The notes under the pieces were generated by a model. That model saw only the letters and a program-made list of their open reading frames with translations. It was not told the origin of the DNA and searched no databases. A stretch of DNA of 17,730 nt from Actinomycetes bacterium (GTDB taxonomy: Bacteria; Actinomycetota; Acidimicrobiia; Acidimicrobiales; RAAP-2). This document shows, one piece after another, positions 1 through 5,419 of the stretch. The first letter of the stretch is position 1; each line of letters starts with the position of its first letter. The DNA is taken from assembly GCA_021799915.1 (NCBI GenBank), contig JAJYZN010000036.1, forward strand, positions 1 through 17,730, in the 5' to 3' direction. The translations under genes and the position numbers were made by a program.

Positions 1-573
1 GCCCTGCGCCGGGGCAGCAGTGCCGGCAAGATCCTCGACGAGCTTGCCGGCGCGTCGCTCGGCATCCCGATCGTGGTCATGTCGTACTACAACATCGTGT
101 TCCGGACCGGGTTGCGCCGGATGGCGGGTTCTCTGGCAGCAGCCGGGGTAGCCGGGGCGCTGCTCCCCGACGTGCCCTTGGAGGAGCTGGGGCCCTGGGC
201 TGAAGAGGCTGACCGCAGCGGCCTGGACACCGTGCTCATGGTGGCACTGACCACGCCGGCCGGGCGCGCACAGCAGATCTGCTCTCGGGCGCGAGGGTTC
301 GTCTACGCGGTCGCCCGGATGGGGGTGACCGGCGAGCGCAACGTGCTCGGAGACGAGGTGGTGCAGGTGGTGGACCGGGTGCGCGCTGTCTCGGACCTCC
401 CGGTCTGCGCCGGGATCGGGGTCTCCACCCCCGAGCAGGCCGCCCAGGCATGCCGATCGGCCGACGGCGTGATCATCGGCTCGGCGCTGGTGCGGCGCGC
501 CCTCGGCGACCACGGGGTGGAGGCCGCCGCCTCCTTCCTGGGGGAGGTGCGGGCGGCCCTCGACGCCACCTGA
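1..573 (+). CDS. trpA: Tryptophan synthase alpha subunit, 5' part missing
   Basis: TrpA cleaves indole-3-glycerol phosphate to indole and glyceraldehyde 3-phosphate in the cytoplasm, as part of the TrpA2B2 complex. The reading frame is open from base 1 to the TGA at 571-573 and gives about 190 residues. The family is usually about 260-270 residues, so roughly the first 70 are outside the window, including the two catalytic acidic residues (Glu49 and Asp60 in the Salmonella enzyme). Visible family features are the MSYYN strand, then GALLPDVPLEE, the flexible-loop region ending in ARMGVTGER, the phosphate-binding GIGVSTPEQA and GVIIGSALV near the C-terminus. The ATG at 73 is internal, since similarity to TrpA continues upstream of it. 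The gene converges on fabF, with 21 bp between the two stop codons. trpB would be expected to the left. Confidence 0.93.
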   Translation, partial: ALRRGSSAGKILDELAGASLGIPIVVMSYYNIVFRTGLRRMAGSLAAAGVAGALLPDVPLEELGPWAEEADRSGLDTVLMVALTTPAGRAQQICSRARGFVYAVARMGVTGERNVLGDEVVQVVDRVRAVSDLPVCAGIGVSTPEQAAQACRSADGVIIGSALVRRALGDHGVEAAASFLGEVRAALDAT

Positions 574-594
574 CTCTCAGATCCGGGTGGGCGC

Positions 595-1794
595 TCAGGA
601 CGGCGGAAGCAAGACGAGGCAGCCGTTGTGCCCGCCGAACCCGAAGGAGTTCGAGAGGACCGGTCCCGGCGTCCAGGCTCTCGGGGCGCCTTGCACCACG
701 TCGAGATGGATCTCGGGGTCGAGCTCCTCGCAGCCGTACGTGGCAGGGATGAGCCCGTGGGTGATCGACAGGACCGATGCCACCGCTTCGATGGCTCCGG
801 CCGCGCCGAGCGCATGGCCGGTGACGCCTTTGTTGGAGGTCACGATCGGTCCGCTGCCGTCGAAGACCTTCTCGATCGCCCGGGCCTCGGCGAGGTCGTT
901 CAGCGGGGTCGAGGTGCCGTGGGCGTTGACGTGGGCGATCTCCGCGGGTTGCAGGCCGGCATCGGCGATCGCCTGTTCCATGCATGCCATCGCGCCGCCG
1001 CCGTCGGGCAGGGGCGCCGTAATGTGGTACGCGTCGGCGGTGCTGGCGAAGCCGGCAATTTCGGCGAAGACCCGCGCGCCCCTTGCCAGCGCACGGTCCC
1101 TCTCTTCGAGGACGAGAGCGGCGGCACCTTCTGCAATGACGAAGCCATCCCTGCGCGCGTCGAACGGGCGTGAGACGCCGGAGGTCGACAGTGCCGTCAT
1201 GTTGCCGAAGGCGGCAACCGCCACCGGGTGCAGCGATGCTTCCCCGCCACCGCCGACGGCCACGTCGCAGCGTCCGGTGGCGACGAGCCGCGCTGCCGCG
1301 CCGACAGAGTGGGTACCGGCTGCACAGGCGGTCGTAATGGTCTCCGAGGGGCCGCGCCACCCGGCGCGCATCGAGATGGTCGCCGCCCCGGCGTTGGGCA
1401 TCATCATGGGCACGAAGAACGGCGAGACCCGCCGAGGGCCTTTCTCCAGGTAGACCTGGACTTGCGTGGCCAGGGTCTCGAACCCGCCCACCCCGGTGCC
1501 GAAGACGACCCCGCACCGCCCTGGGTCGGCGCGGAGGTCGCCGGCCTGCCCGATCGCCATCTCGGCGGCCGCCACGGAGAACTGGGCGAAGCGGTCGACT
1601 CGCCTGACCTCTTTGGGGCCGAAGAAGTCCTCGGGCACGAAGTCGGTCGCGCGCCGCTCGCCCACGGCCGACGGTGCGACGAGTCCCTGCCACAAGGCGT
1701 CGGCGCCGACGCCGCAGCAGGTGATCGCACCGAGACCGGTGACCACCACCCGGCGTCCGGCTCCAGCGGAGGGATCGCCGGTCTCGAGCTGCAT
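595..1794 (-). CDS. fabF: Beta-ketoacyl-ACP synthase II (FabF)
   Basis: FabF condenses malonyl-ACP with an acyl-ACP to elongate the chain in type II fatty acid synthesis. The protein is 399 residues, slightly below the usual 410-415. The thiolase-fold active site is complete: Cys157 in TTACAAGTHS, His292 in VNAHGTSTPLND, Lys322 and His327 in NKGVTGHALGAAGAIE, and the C-terminal SNSFGFGGHN loop (380-390), where most family members end in GGTN. The ATG at 1794 shares one base with the TGA of acpP. There is no strong Shine-Dalgarno, so translation is probably coupled to acpP. It is the last gene of the leftward fabD-fabG-acpP-fabF operon and converges on trpA. A KasA/KasB-like role in longer chain elongation is possible, but the sequence alone does not separate this from FabF. 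Confidence 0.95.
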   Translation of the reverse strand: MQLETGDPSAGAGRRVVVTGLGAITCCGVGADALWQGLVAPSAVGERRATDFVPEDFFGPKEVRRVDRFAQFSVAAAEMAIGQAGDLRADPGRCGVVFGTGVGGFETLATQVQVYLEKGPRRVSPFFVPMMMPNAGAATISMRAGWRGPSETITTACAAGTHSVGAAARLVATGRCDVAVGGGGEASLHPVAVAAFGNMTALSTSGVSRPFDARRDGFVIAEGAAALVLEERDRALARGARVFAEIAGFASTADAYHITAPLPDGGGAMACMEQAIADAGLQPAEIAHVNAHGTSTPLNDLAEARAIEKVFDGSGPIVTSNKGVTGHALGAAGAIEAVASVLSITHGLIPATYGCEELDPEIHLDVVQGAPRAWTPGPVLSNSFGFGGHNGCLVLLPPS

Positions 1795-2045
1795 CAGAGC
1801 TTGCTGGAGATGAGGTCGAACGCCTGCCCGATGGTCTCGATGTCGTCCAGTTCGGACTCATCCACGGTGATCTCGAACGCCTCTTCGAGCGCCATGACCA
1901 GCTCGACCAAGTCGAGGCTGTCGGCATCGAGGTCGTCAGCGAAGCGCGCTTCGCGGGTGACCTTGTCGGCCGGCACCTGGAGCACGTCGACCGCACATCC
2001 GCGGAACTTCTCGAACGCCTCTTCAGTGTCCACTTTCACCACCAT
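1794..2045 (-). CDS. acpP: Acyl carrier protein
   Basis: This is the acyl carrier of type II fatty acid synthesis: small, acidic, and carrying the growing chain on a 4'-phosphopantetheine arm. The chosen start gives 83 residues with the carrier motif DADSLDLVELV; Ser43 is the phosphopantetheine site. The acidic helix that follows (VMALEEAFEITV) is the usual docking surface for partner enzymes. The ATG at 2045 has a strong Shine-Dalgarno (GGAGGAAGGAA directly upstream). The frame is open to 2135, but the extra 30 residues are not ACP-like and would bury that ribosome binding site in coding sequence. The gene lies between fabG and fabF, and its stop shares a base with the fabF start. The 152-bp gap upstream and the strong ribosome binding site suggest it is expressed at a different level from its neighbours. 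Confidence 0.95.
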   Translation of the reverse strand: MVVKVDTEEAFEKFRGCAVDVLQVPADKVTREARFADDLDADSLDLVELVMALEEAFEITVDESELDDIETIGQAFDLISSKL

Positions 2046-2197
2046 TTCCTTCCTCCCGCCACTGGTGGCGGGATCCGAACCTTCGTGCCCTCTCGTGTAT
2101 TCGTCGATTCTCTGCGTGTCGGTCCTCGTGCTCACGGTTCTCGCCTTGGGGCGGCGAGCACGAGCTCACCTTCGGCCGGTTGCTTTCGCTGTCACAT
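2046..2197 (-). promoter_or_regulatory. Structured fabG-acpP intergenic leader
   Basis: This 152-bp gap interrupts an otherwise overlapping operon. On the strand transcribed towards acpP it holds first an inverted repeat with 9-bp arms (2125-2133 and 2156-2164, CTCGTGCTC / GAGCACGAG). A second pairing, CTCGCC with GGCGAG (2140-2145 and 2153-2158), shares its right arm with the first. Next comes a perfect 18-bp palindrome (2055-2072, arms CCCGCCAC and GTGGCGGG) that ends just before the acpP Shine-Dalgarno. I see no convincing -35/-10 pair. It may be an attenuator, a processing site or an operator; this is inference from structure only. Confidence 0.4.
2055..2072. repeat. Perfect 18-bp inverted repeat next to acpP ribosome binding site
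   Basis: The sequence is CCCGCCAC-TG-GTGGCGGG, with 8-bp arms and a 2-bp centre. It lies about 10 bp upstream of the acpP start, directly before the GGAGGAAGGAA site. As DNA it could be an operator. As RNA a 2-nt loop is too tight, so the inner pairs would open, but the remaining GC-rich stem would still sit beside the ribosome binding site. Confidence 0.6.
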
Positions 2198-2986
2198 TCA
2201 CATTCCCATTCCCATCCCTCCGTCGACCGGCAGGACGGCCCCGGTGATGTAGCCCGCACCCGCCGACGCCAGGAAGCCCACCGCCTCGGCGACGTCCGCC
2301 GGCTCGGCGACTCGTCCGAGAGGCACCATCGTGCGGAGCTGGTCGATGCGCTCGGCTCCGAGCACGCTGAGCATATCGGTTGCCACCAGGCCGGGTGCGA
2401 CGACGTTCACCGTGATCGAGCGGCTGGCGACTTCACGGGCAACCGCCCTGGCCATGCCGATGAGCCCGGCCTTGGAGGCGGCGTAGTTGGCCTGTCCCGG
2501 GAGACCGACCATCGCGCCGACCGAGGAGATGTAGATGATACGTCCCCGGTGGAGGCGGAGCATCTTGGCAACCGCGCGTTTGGTCACGCGGTACGCACCG
2601 GTCAGGTTCGTGTCGATGACGTCGCGCCAGGACTCCTCGTCCATGCGGAGCAGCAGCGTGTCGCGGGTGATGCCGGCGTTCGCCACCAGGACTTCCACTG
2701 GACCCCACCGGTCCTCGACGGCTTTGAACGCTGCCTCGACCCCGGCAGTGTCGGTCACGTCGCACGAGACCGCCAAGTAGCGCTCTTTGGCATCGTGCGG
2801 CGCTGGTATCGCTGGCGGGACCGGTAGCGCGGGCGGGACTGCTCCCCGAAAGGTCACCGCGACCCGGTCACCGCGGGCGAGGAACCAACCGGCACACGCT
2901 GCACCGATCCCTCGGCTGCCTCCGGTGACGAGGACCACTCTCGGGCTCGGACGGGTTGTCCCGCCCTCGGGAGCGCTCGCGGTCAC
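2198..2986 (-). CDS. fabG: 3-oxoacyl-ACP reductase (FabG)
   Basis: FabG is the NADPH-dependent reductase of 3-ketoacyl-ACP in fatty acid elongation and a classical short-chain dehydrogenase. The product is 262 residues. Family features are the nucleotide-binding TGGSRGIG (21-28), NAG (103-105), Asn127, and the catalytic triad Ser155, Tyr168 and Lys172 in YAASK. The C-terminus ends VDGGMGMGM, a short duplication of the usual GGM ending. The GTG start at 2986 overlaps the fabD stop by 4 bp (GTGA), which argues for translational coupling. Unusually, the loop after the second strand (residues 50-61), normally a helix, is a proline-rich stretch made of two copies of an 18-bp unit. Other SDR reductases look similar, but the operon position makes FabG the best call. 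Confidence 0.93.
   Translation of the reverse strand: MTASAPEGGTTRPSPRVVLVTGGSRGIGAACAGWFLARGDRVAVTFRGAVPPALPVPPAIPAPHDAKERYLAVSCDVTDTAGVEAAFKAVEDRWGPVEVLVANAGITRDTLLLRMDEESWRDVIDTNLTGAYRVTKRAVAKMLRLHRGRIIYISSVGAMVGLPGQANYAASKAGLIGMARAVAREVASRSITVNVVAPGLVATDMLSVLGAERIDQLRTMVPLGRVAEPADVAEAVGFLASAGAGYITGAVLPVDGGMGMGM
2804..2839 (-). repeat. In-frame 18-bp tandem duplication inside fabG
   Basis: Two adjacent 18-bp copies (2804-2821 and 2822-2839) match at 15 of 18 positions. They encode VPPALP followed by VPPAIP. The insert lies in the surface loop between the second strand and the CDVTD motif of FabG, away from the catalytic triad. Confidence 0.8.
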
Positions 2987-4230
2987 GTTTGGTCACCCAG
3001 GACGCGGAGCCACACCAGCGGTTGGCCTTCTTGGACACGCTCGCCGGCCACCGAGAGCCAGCGGATCACCTGCCCTGCGAATGGCGTACGGACCTCGATC
3101 ACCCCGACGCGTCCGACGAGATCGCCGACATCCACGACGTGGGGATCGTCACCGGGAGAGCCGCCGGCGCTCGTCCCGGGGAGCAGGCCGGTCCCCGGCG
3201 CTGCGATGGACGACTCGGGGGCGAAGATCCCGGCACCCGGGCTCACCACGACCCGTTCGGAGGTGTAGAGATGCTCACCGTGGTGGACGTGGACGTCGGC
3301 GCGTTGCTCCTCGCCGGGCGCCAGGGCTTCCAGCAGGCGGTTGAGGTCGTCGGGACGGGCGACCGACAGTGCGCGCAGCTCGGCGGCCCCGCGACGGGCG
3401 AGGCCGCTCAGCACGCCTCCGGGTCCGAGCTCGACCAGCGTCGTGGTACCGAGCCCGGCCAAGGTCTCGACGCTCTGGCGCCAGCGCACCGGGCTGCAGA
3501 GCTGCGCTGAGAGCAACCCAGGCCACTCGGCCGGATCGTCGTGGACACGAGCGTCGACGTTGGCGACGATCGGCACTTCGGGTGCGACGAACGTTGCGTC
3601 GGCGATGGCTTTGCGGAGCGCCGGCCGGGCGCTGGCCATGAGCGGGGTGTGGAAGGCGGCGGCAACCGGCAGCGGCAGGATCTTGCGGGCGCCGAGCCGG
3701 CGGGCGATCACGGCGACCGATGCCACGGCGTCGGACGTGCCGGCGACGACCACTTGGCCTGGCGCGTTGTAGTTGGCCACCCAGACTTCGGCTTCGCATC
3801 GCTGGCAGGCGGCTTCGGCATCATCGTCGGAAAGGCCGATGATCGCGGCCATCGTCCCCGGCGCATCTTCCCCGGATCGGGCCATCGCCTCACCGCGGGC
3901 CGTGACCAGCGCCACGCCGTCGGCAAACGACACACCCCCGGCTGCCACCAATGCGGTGTACTCACCCAGGCTGTGGCCGGCGCAGGCTGCCGGCGCGAGG
4001 CCGACTCGCTCGATGGCGTCGAGAATGACCAGGCTGAGGACGAAGGTCGCGAGCTGGGCGTTCGCCGTCTCGGTGAGCTCTTCCATCGCCGCGTCGAGCA
4101 GAAGAGCGGCCACATCGCGTCCCGCCACAGCCGACGCCTCGTCGACGAGCTCCCAGGACGGATGTGTCGTCCAGTCCCGGCCCATACCGGGGCGTTGCGA
4201 CCCCTGCCCTGGAAAGGTGAACGCCACCAC
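2983..4230 (-). CDS. fabD: Malonyl-CoA:ACP transacylase fused to a lipoyl/biotinyl-like domain
   Basis: FabD transfers malonyl from CoA to ACP. With the start at GTG 4230 the protein has 415 residues. Residues 1-305 are the transacylase: FPGQGSQ (6-12), GHSLGEY with nucleophile Ser87, Arg112, and catalytic His194 in AAFHTPL. Typical FabD proteins stop near 310. Here about 85 further residues (326-412) look like a lipoyl/biotinyl sandwiched-barrel domain (VVVSPGAGIFAPE, VDVGDLVGRV, VRTPFAGQVIRWLSVAGERVQEGQPLVWLRV region), after a short His-rich linker and with a Gly/Pro-rich loop inside. The MKM hairpin is shortened and the last 200 residues contain no lysine, so it cannot be biotinylated or lipoylated. 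GTG 4230 follows a GGAGAG site by 7 nt and gives the family-like N-terminus MVAFTFPGQG; an in-frame GTG at 4245 is the alternative. It is the first gene of the fab operon in this window, overlapping fabG by 4 bp. Confidence 0.93.
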   Translation of the reverse strand: MVAFTFPGQGSQRPGMGRDWTTHPSWELVDEASAVAGRDVAALLLDAAMEELTETANAQLATFVLSLVILDAIERVGLAPAACAGHSLGEYTALVAAGGVSFADGVALVTARGEAMARSGEDAPGTMAAIIGLSDDDAEAACQRCEAEVWVANYNAPGQVVVAGTSDAVASVAVIARRLGARKILPLPVAAAFHTPLMASARPALRKAIADATFVAPEVPIVANVDARVHDDPAEWPGLLSAQLCSPVRWRQSVETLAGLGTTTLVELGPGGVLSGLARRGAAELRALSVARPDDLNRLLEALAPGEEQRADVHVHHGEHLYTSERVVVSPGAGIFAPESSIAAPGTGLLPGTSAGGSPGDDPHVVDVGDLVGRVGVIEVRTPFAGQVIRWLSVAGERVQEGQPLVWLRVLGDQT

Positions 4231-4295
4231 TTTCTGTCTCTCCACGCGATCGGCCCGCGGGCTCTGCCCGGATCAGCCGGCGAGTCCCGGTTGAT

Positions 4296-4313
4296 CGTGC
4301 CCAGTGTGGCACG
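4296..4313. promoter_or_regulatory. Inverted repeat upstream of fabD, possible operator
   Basis: CGTGCC and GGCACG arms flank a 6-bp spacer. A second pair, CAGTG (4302-4306) and CACTG (4315-4319), is interleaved with it. The element is about 65-85 bp upstream of the fabD start, in the divergent region shared with the nitrilase gene, which suits an operator for a fatty-acid regulator. No regulator family is recognised from the motif. Confidence 0.35.
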
Positions 4314-4362
4314 GCACTGCGCGCTCCGTCGCATTACCGCCCGGTCATCGCACCTCGGGTCG

Positions 4363-4393
4363 CACTCGGCAGCCGGCACACTCGGCAGCCGGC
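4363..4393. repeat. Two direct 15-bp repeats upstream of nitrilase gene
   Basis: CACTCGGCAGCCGGC occurs at 4363-4377 and again, identically, at 4379-4393, with one base between (16-bp period). The second copy ends 7 bp before the predicted -10 box at 4401, that is, in the -35 region. This is where an activator or repressor site, or a replication-slippage duplication of the -35 region, would lie. Confidence 0.7.
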
Positions 4394-4400
4394 GCAGGAC

Positions 4401-4406
4401 TACCCT
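4401..4406 (+). promoter_or_regulatory. Predicted -10 box of leaderless nitrilase-family gene
   Basis: TACCCT fits the actinobacterial TANNNT -10 pattern and lies 6 nt before the GTG start at 4413. Transcription would then begin at the start codon itself. No Shine-Dalgarno is present. Confidence 0.5.
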
Positions 4407-4412
4407 TGCGCG

Positions 4413-5297
4413 GTGCTCGTCGCCGCCGGGCAGCTCCGCTCCACCGCTGACAAGGCAGCCAACCGGCGTGCGGCGTGCGCCATGGTCCGCCGGGCGGCAT
4501 CGAGCGGAGCGGCGCTGGTCGTCCTGCCCGAAGGTGCCATGTGCCCCTTCGAGCCCACAAGGGCCGATCTCTGCGACCTGGCCGAAACCCTCGATGGCCC
4601 GTTCGTCGAGGCAATCGCCCGGGAGGCCGCCCAGGCAGGCGTCACCGTCGTCGCCGGGATGTTCGAGCGCTCCAGGCGCAAGGCCAGAGTGCACAACACC
4701 GCCGTGGTCGTCGGACCGAGCGGGATGATCGGGTGCTACCGGAAGTTCCACCTGTTCGATGCTCTCGGGTGGCGCGAATCCGCCTCGATCCTTGCCGGTG
4801 ACCCGGCGGTGGACGGGGTCACCGTGTTCGACCTCGACGGCCTGCGATTCGGGGTGATGACCTGCTACGACCTTCGCTTCCCCGAGATGGCTCGGGCGCT
4901 GGTCGACGCAGGTACCGAGGTCCTCCTCGTCTGCGCCCAATGGATCGCCGGACCAGGAAAGGCCGACACGTGGCGTACCCTCCTGCGAGCAAGGGCGATC
5001 GAGTCCACTGCGTACGCGGTCGCCGCCGCCCAGCCTTCACCCGGGTGCACGGGGCACTCGATGATCGTGGACCCCAAGGGCCGGGTGCTCGCCGAGCTGG
5101 ACGCCCGGGCTCGGCGCGTAGTCCTTGGGCAGGTCGACCAGCGGCGGGTTCGAGAGGTCCGCGACGCGCTCCCGGTCCTCGATGCTCGCCTGTACTCGGT
5201 CATGCCGTGGCCAACGAGACCGCAGAAGCCCCAGAGGCCAGCGGTGAGCGCGCTCGCGAGACCAGCGCCGAGACGGGTCGTGAGGCGGCTCGATTGA
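4413..5297 (+). CDS. Nitrilase-superfamily carbon-nitrogen hydrolase (amidase)
   Basis: A cytoplasmic amidohydrolase that cleaves a C-N bond through a Glu-Lys-Cys triad. The 294 residues show all three positions: Glu40 in LPEGAM, Lys111 in YRKFHLFD and Cys151 in MTCYDLRFPE. The RKFHLFD and CYDLRFPE context is that of the Nit/YbeM/omega-amidase branch, whose known members repair deaminated glutathione or hydrolyse alpha-ketoglutaramate; the exact substrate cannot be read from sequence. The GTG start is favoured because the nitrilase fold begins at once (MLVAAGQL) and a -10 box lies 6 nt upstream. Residues 266-294 are an extra Pro/Arg-rich tail beyond the catalytic fold. The stop at 5295-5297 is 2 bp from the 3' end of the convergent tRNA gene, so no separate terminator fits between them. 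Confidence 0.9.
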   Translation: MLVAAGQLRSTADKAANRRAACAMVRRAASSGAALVVLPEGAMCPFEPTRADLCDLAETLDGPFVEAIAREAAQAGVTVVAGMFERSRRKARVHNTAVVVGPSGMIGCYRKFHLFDALGWRESASILAGDPAVDGVTVFDLDGLRFGVMTCYDLRFPEMARALVDAGTEVLLVCAQWIAGPGKADTWRTLLRARAIESTAYAVAAAQPSPGCTGHSMIVDPKGRVLAELDARARRVVLGQVDQRRVREVRDALPVLDARLYSVMPWPTRPQKPQRPAVSALARPAPRRVVRRLD

Positions 5298-5299
5298 CT

Positions 5300-5386
5300 T
5301 GGTGCCCGGAGCGGGACTCGAACCCGCATGCCCTCTCGGACAAAGGCTTTTGAGGCCTCCGCGTCTACCGATTCCGCCATCCGGGC
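5300..5386 (-). tRNA. tRNA-Leu (anticodon CAA)
   Basis: On the minus strand an 87-nt class II tRNA folds with acceptor stem GCCCGGA (5386-5380) pairing with TCCGGGC (5310-5304). The discriminator is A and the CCA end is encoded (5302-5300). The D-arm region reads TGGCGGAATCGGTAGACGC, as is usual for tRNA-Leu. The anticodon stem is GAGGC/GCCTT with loop CTCAAAA, giving anticodon CAA, which reads TTG codons. A long variable arm precedes the T arm GCGGG-TTCGAGT-CCCGC. Its promoter appears to overlap that of the divergent gene at 5420, giving an 11-nt or so 5' leader for RNase P. Confidence 0.96.
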
Positions 5387-5403
5387 CGATGGTGAGAGGA
5401 ACC

Positions 5404-5413
5404 AGCGTACCGT
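5404..5413. promoter_or_regulatory. Overlapping divergent -10 boxes (tRNA-Leu and menC-like gene)
   Basis: On the plus strand TACCGT (5408-5413) is 6 nt before the GTG at 5420, implying a leaderless mRNA. On the minus strand TACGCT (5409-5404) is placed to start transcription near 5397, about 11 nt before the tRNA 5' end. The two boxes share the central TA base pairs. Symmetric promoters that fire in both directions are known in bacteria; here the assignment is inferred from motif and spacing. Confidence 0.5.
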
Positions 5414-5419
5414 GGAGCG

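Noticed and set aside
569..599. A terminator between trpA and fabF from the CCTGA/TCAGG inverted repeat
   Set aside because: The 5-bp arms with a 21-nt loop are mostly the two stop codons facing each other; the stem is too weak to support a call.
473..1996. A 507-codon minus-strand frame across fabF and acpP
   Set aside because: It is out of frame with two genes whose active sites are intact, and its product is a low-complexity Arg-rich shadow.
2063..2095. A functional tRNA gene upstream of acpP
   Set aside because: The T stem does not pair, most of the acceptor strand is missing and no anticodon arm is seen upstream; only a fragment-like similarity remains, kept as a finding.
2046..2135. 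N-terminal extension of the acyl carrier protein by 30 residues
   Set aside because: It is not ACP-like, and the strong Shine-Dalgarno at the ATG 2045 marks the real start.
3541..4728. A 395-codon plus-strand frame opposite fabD, running into the nitrilase gene
   Set aside because: It is antisense to the FabD catalytic domain and out of frame with the nitrilase gene, with no recognisable motif.
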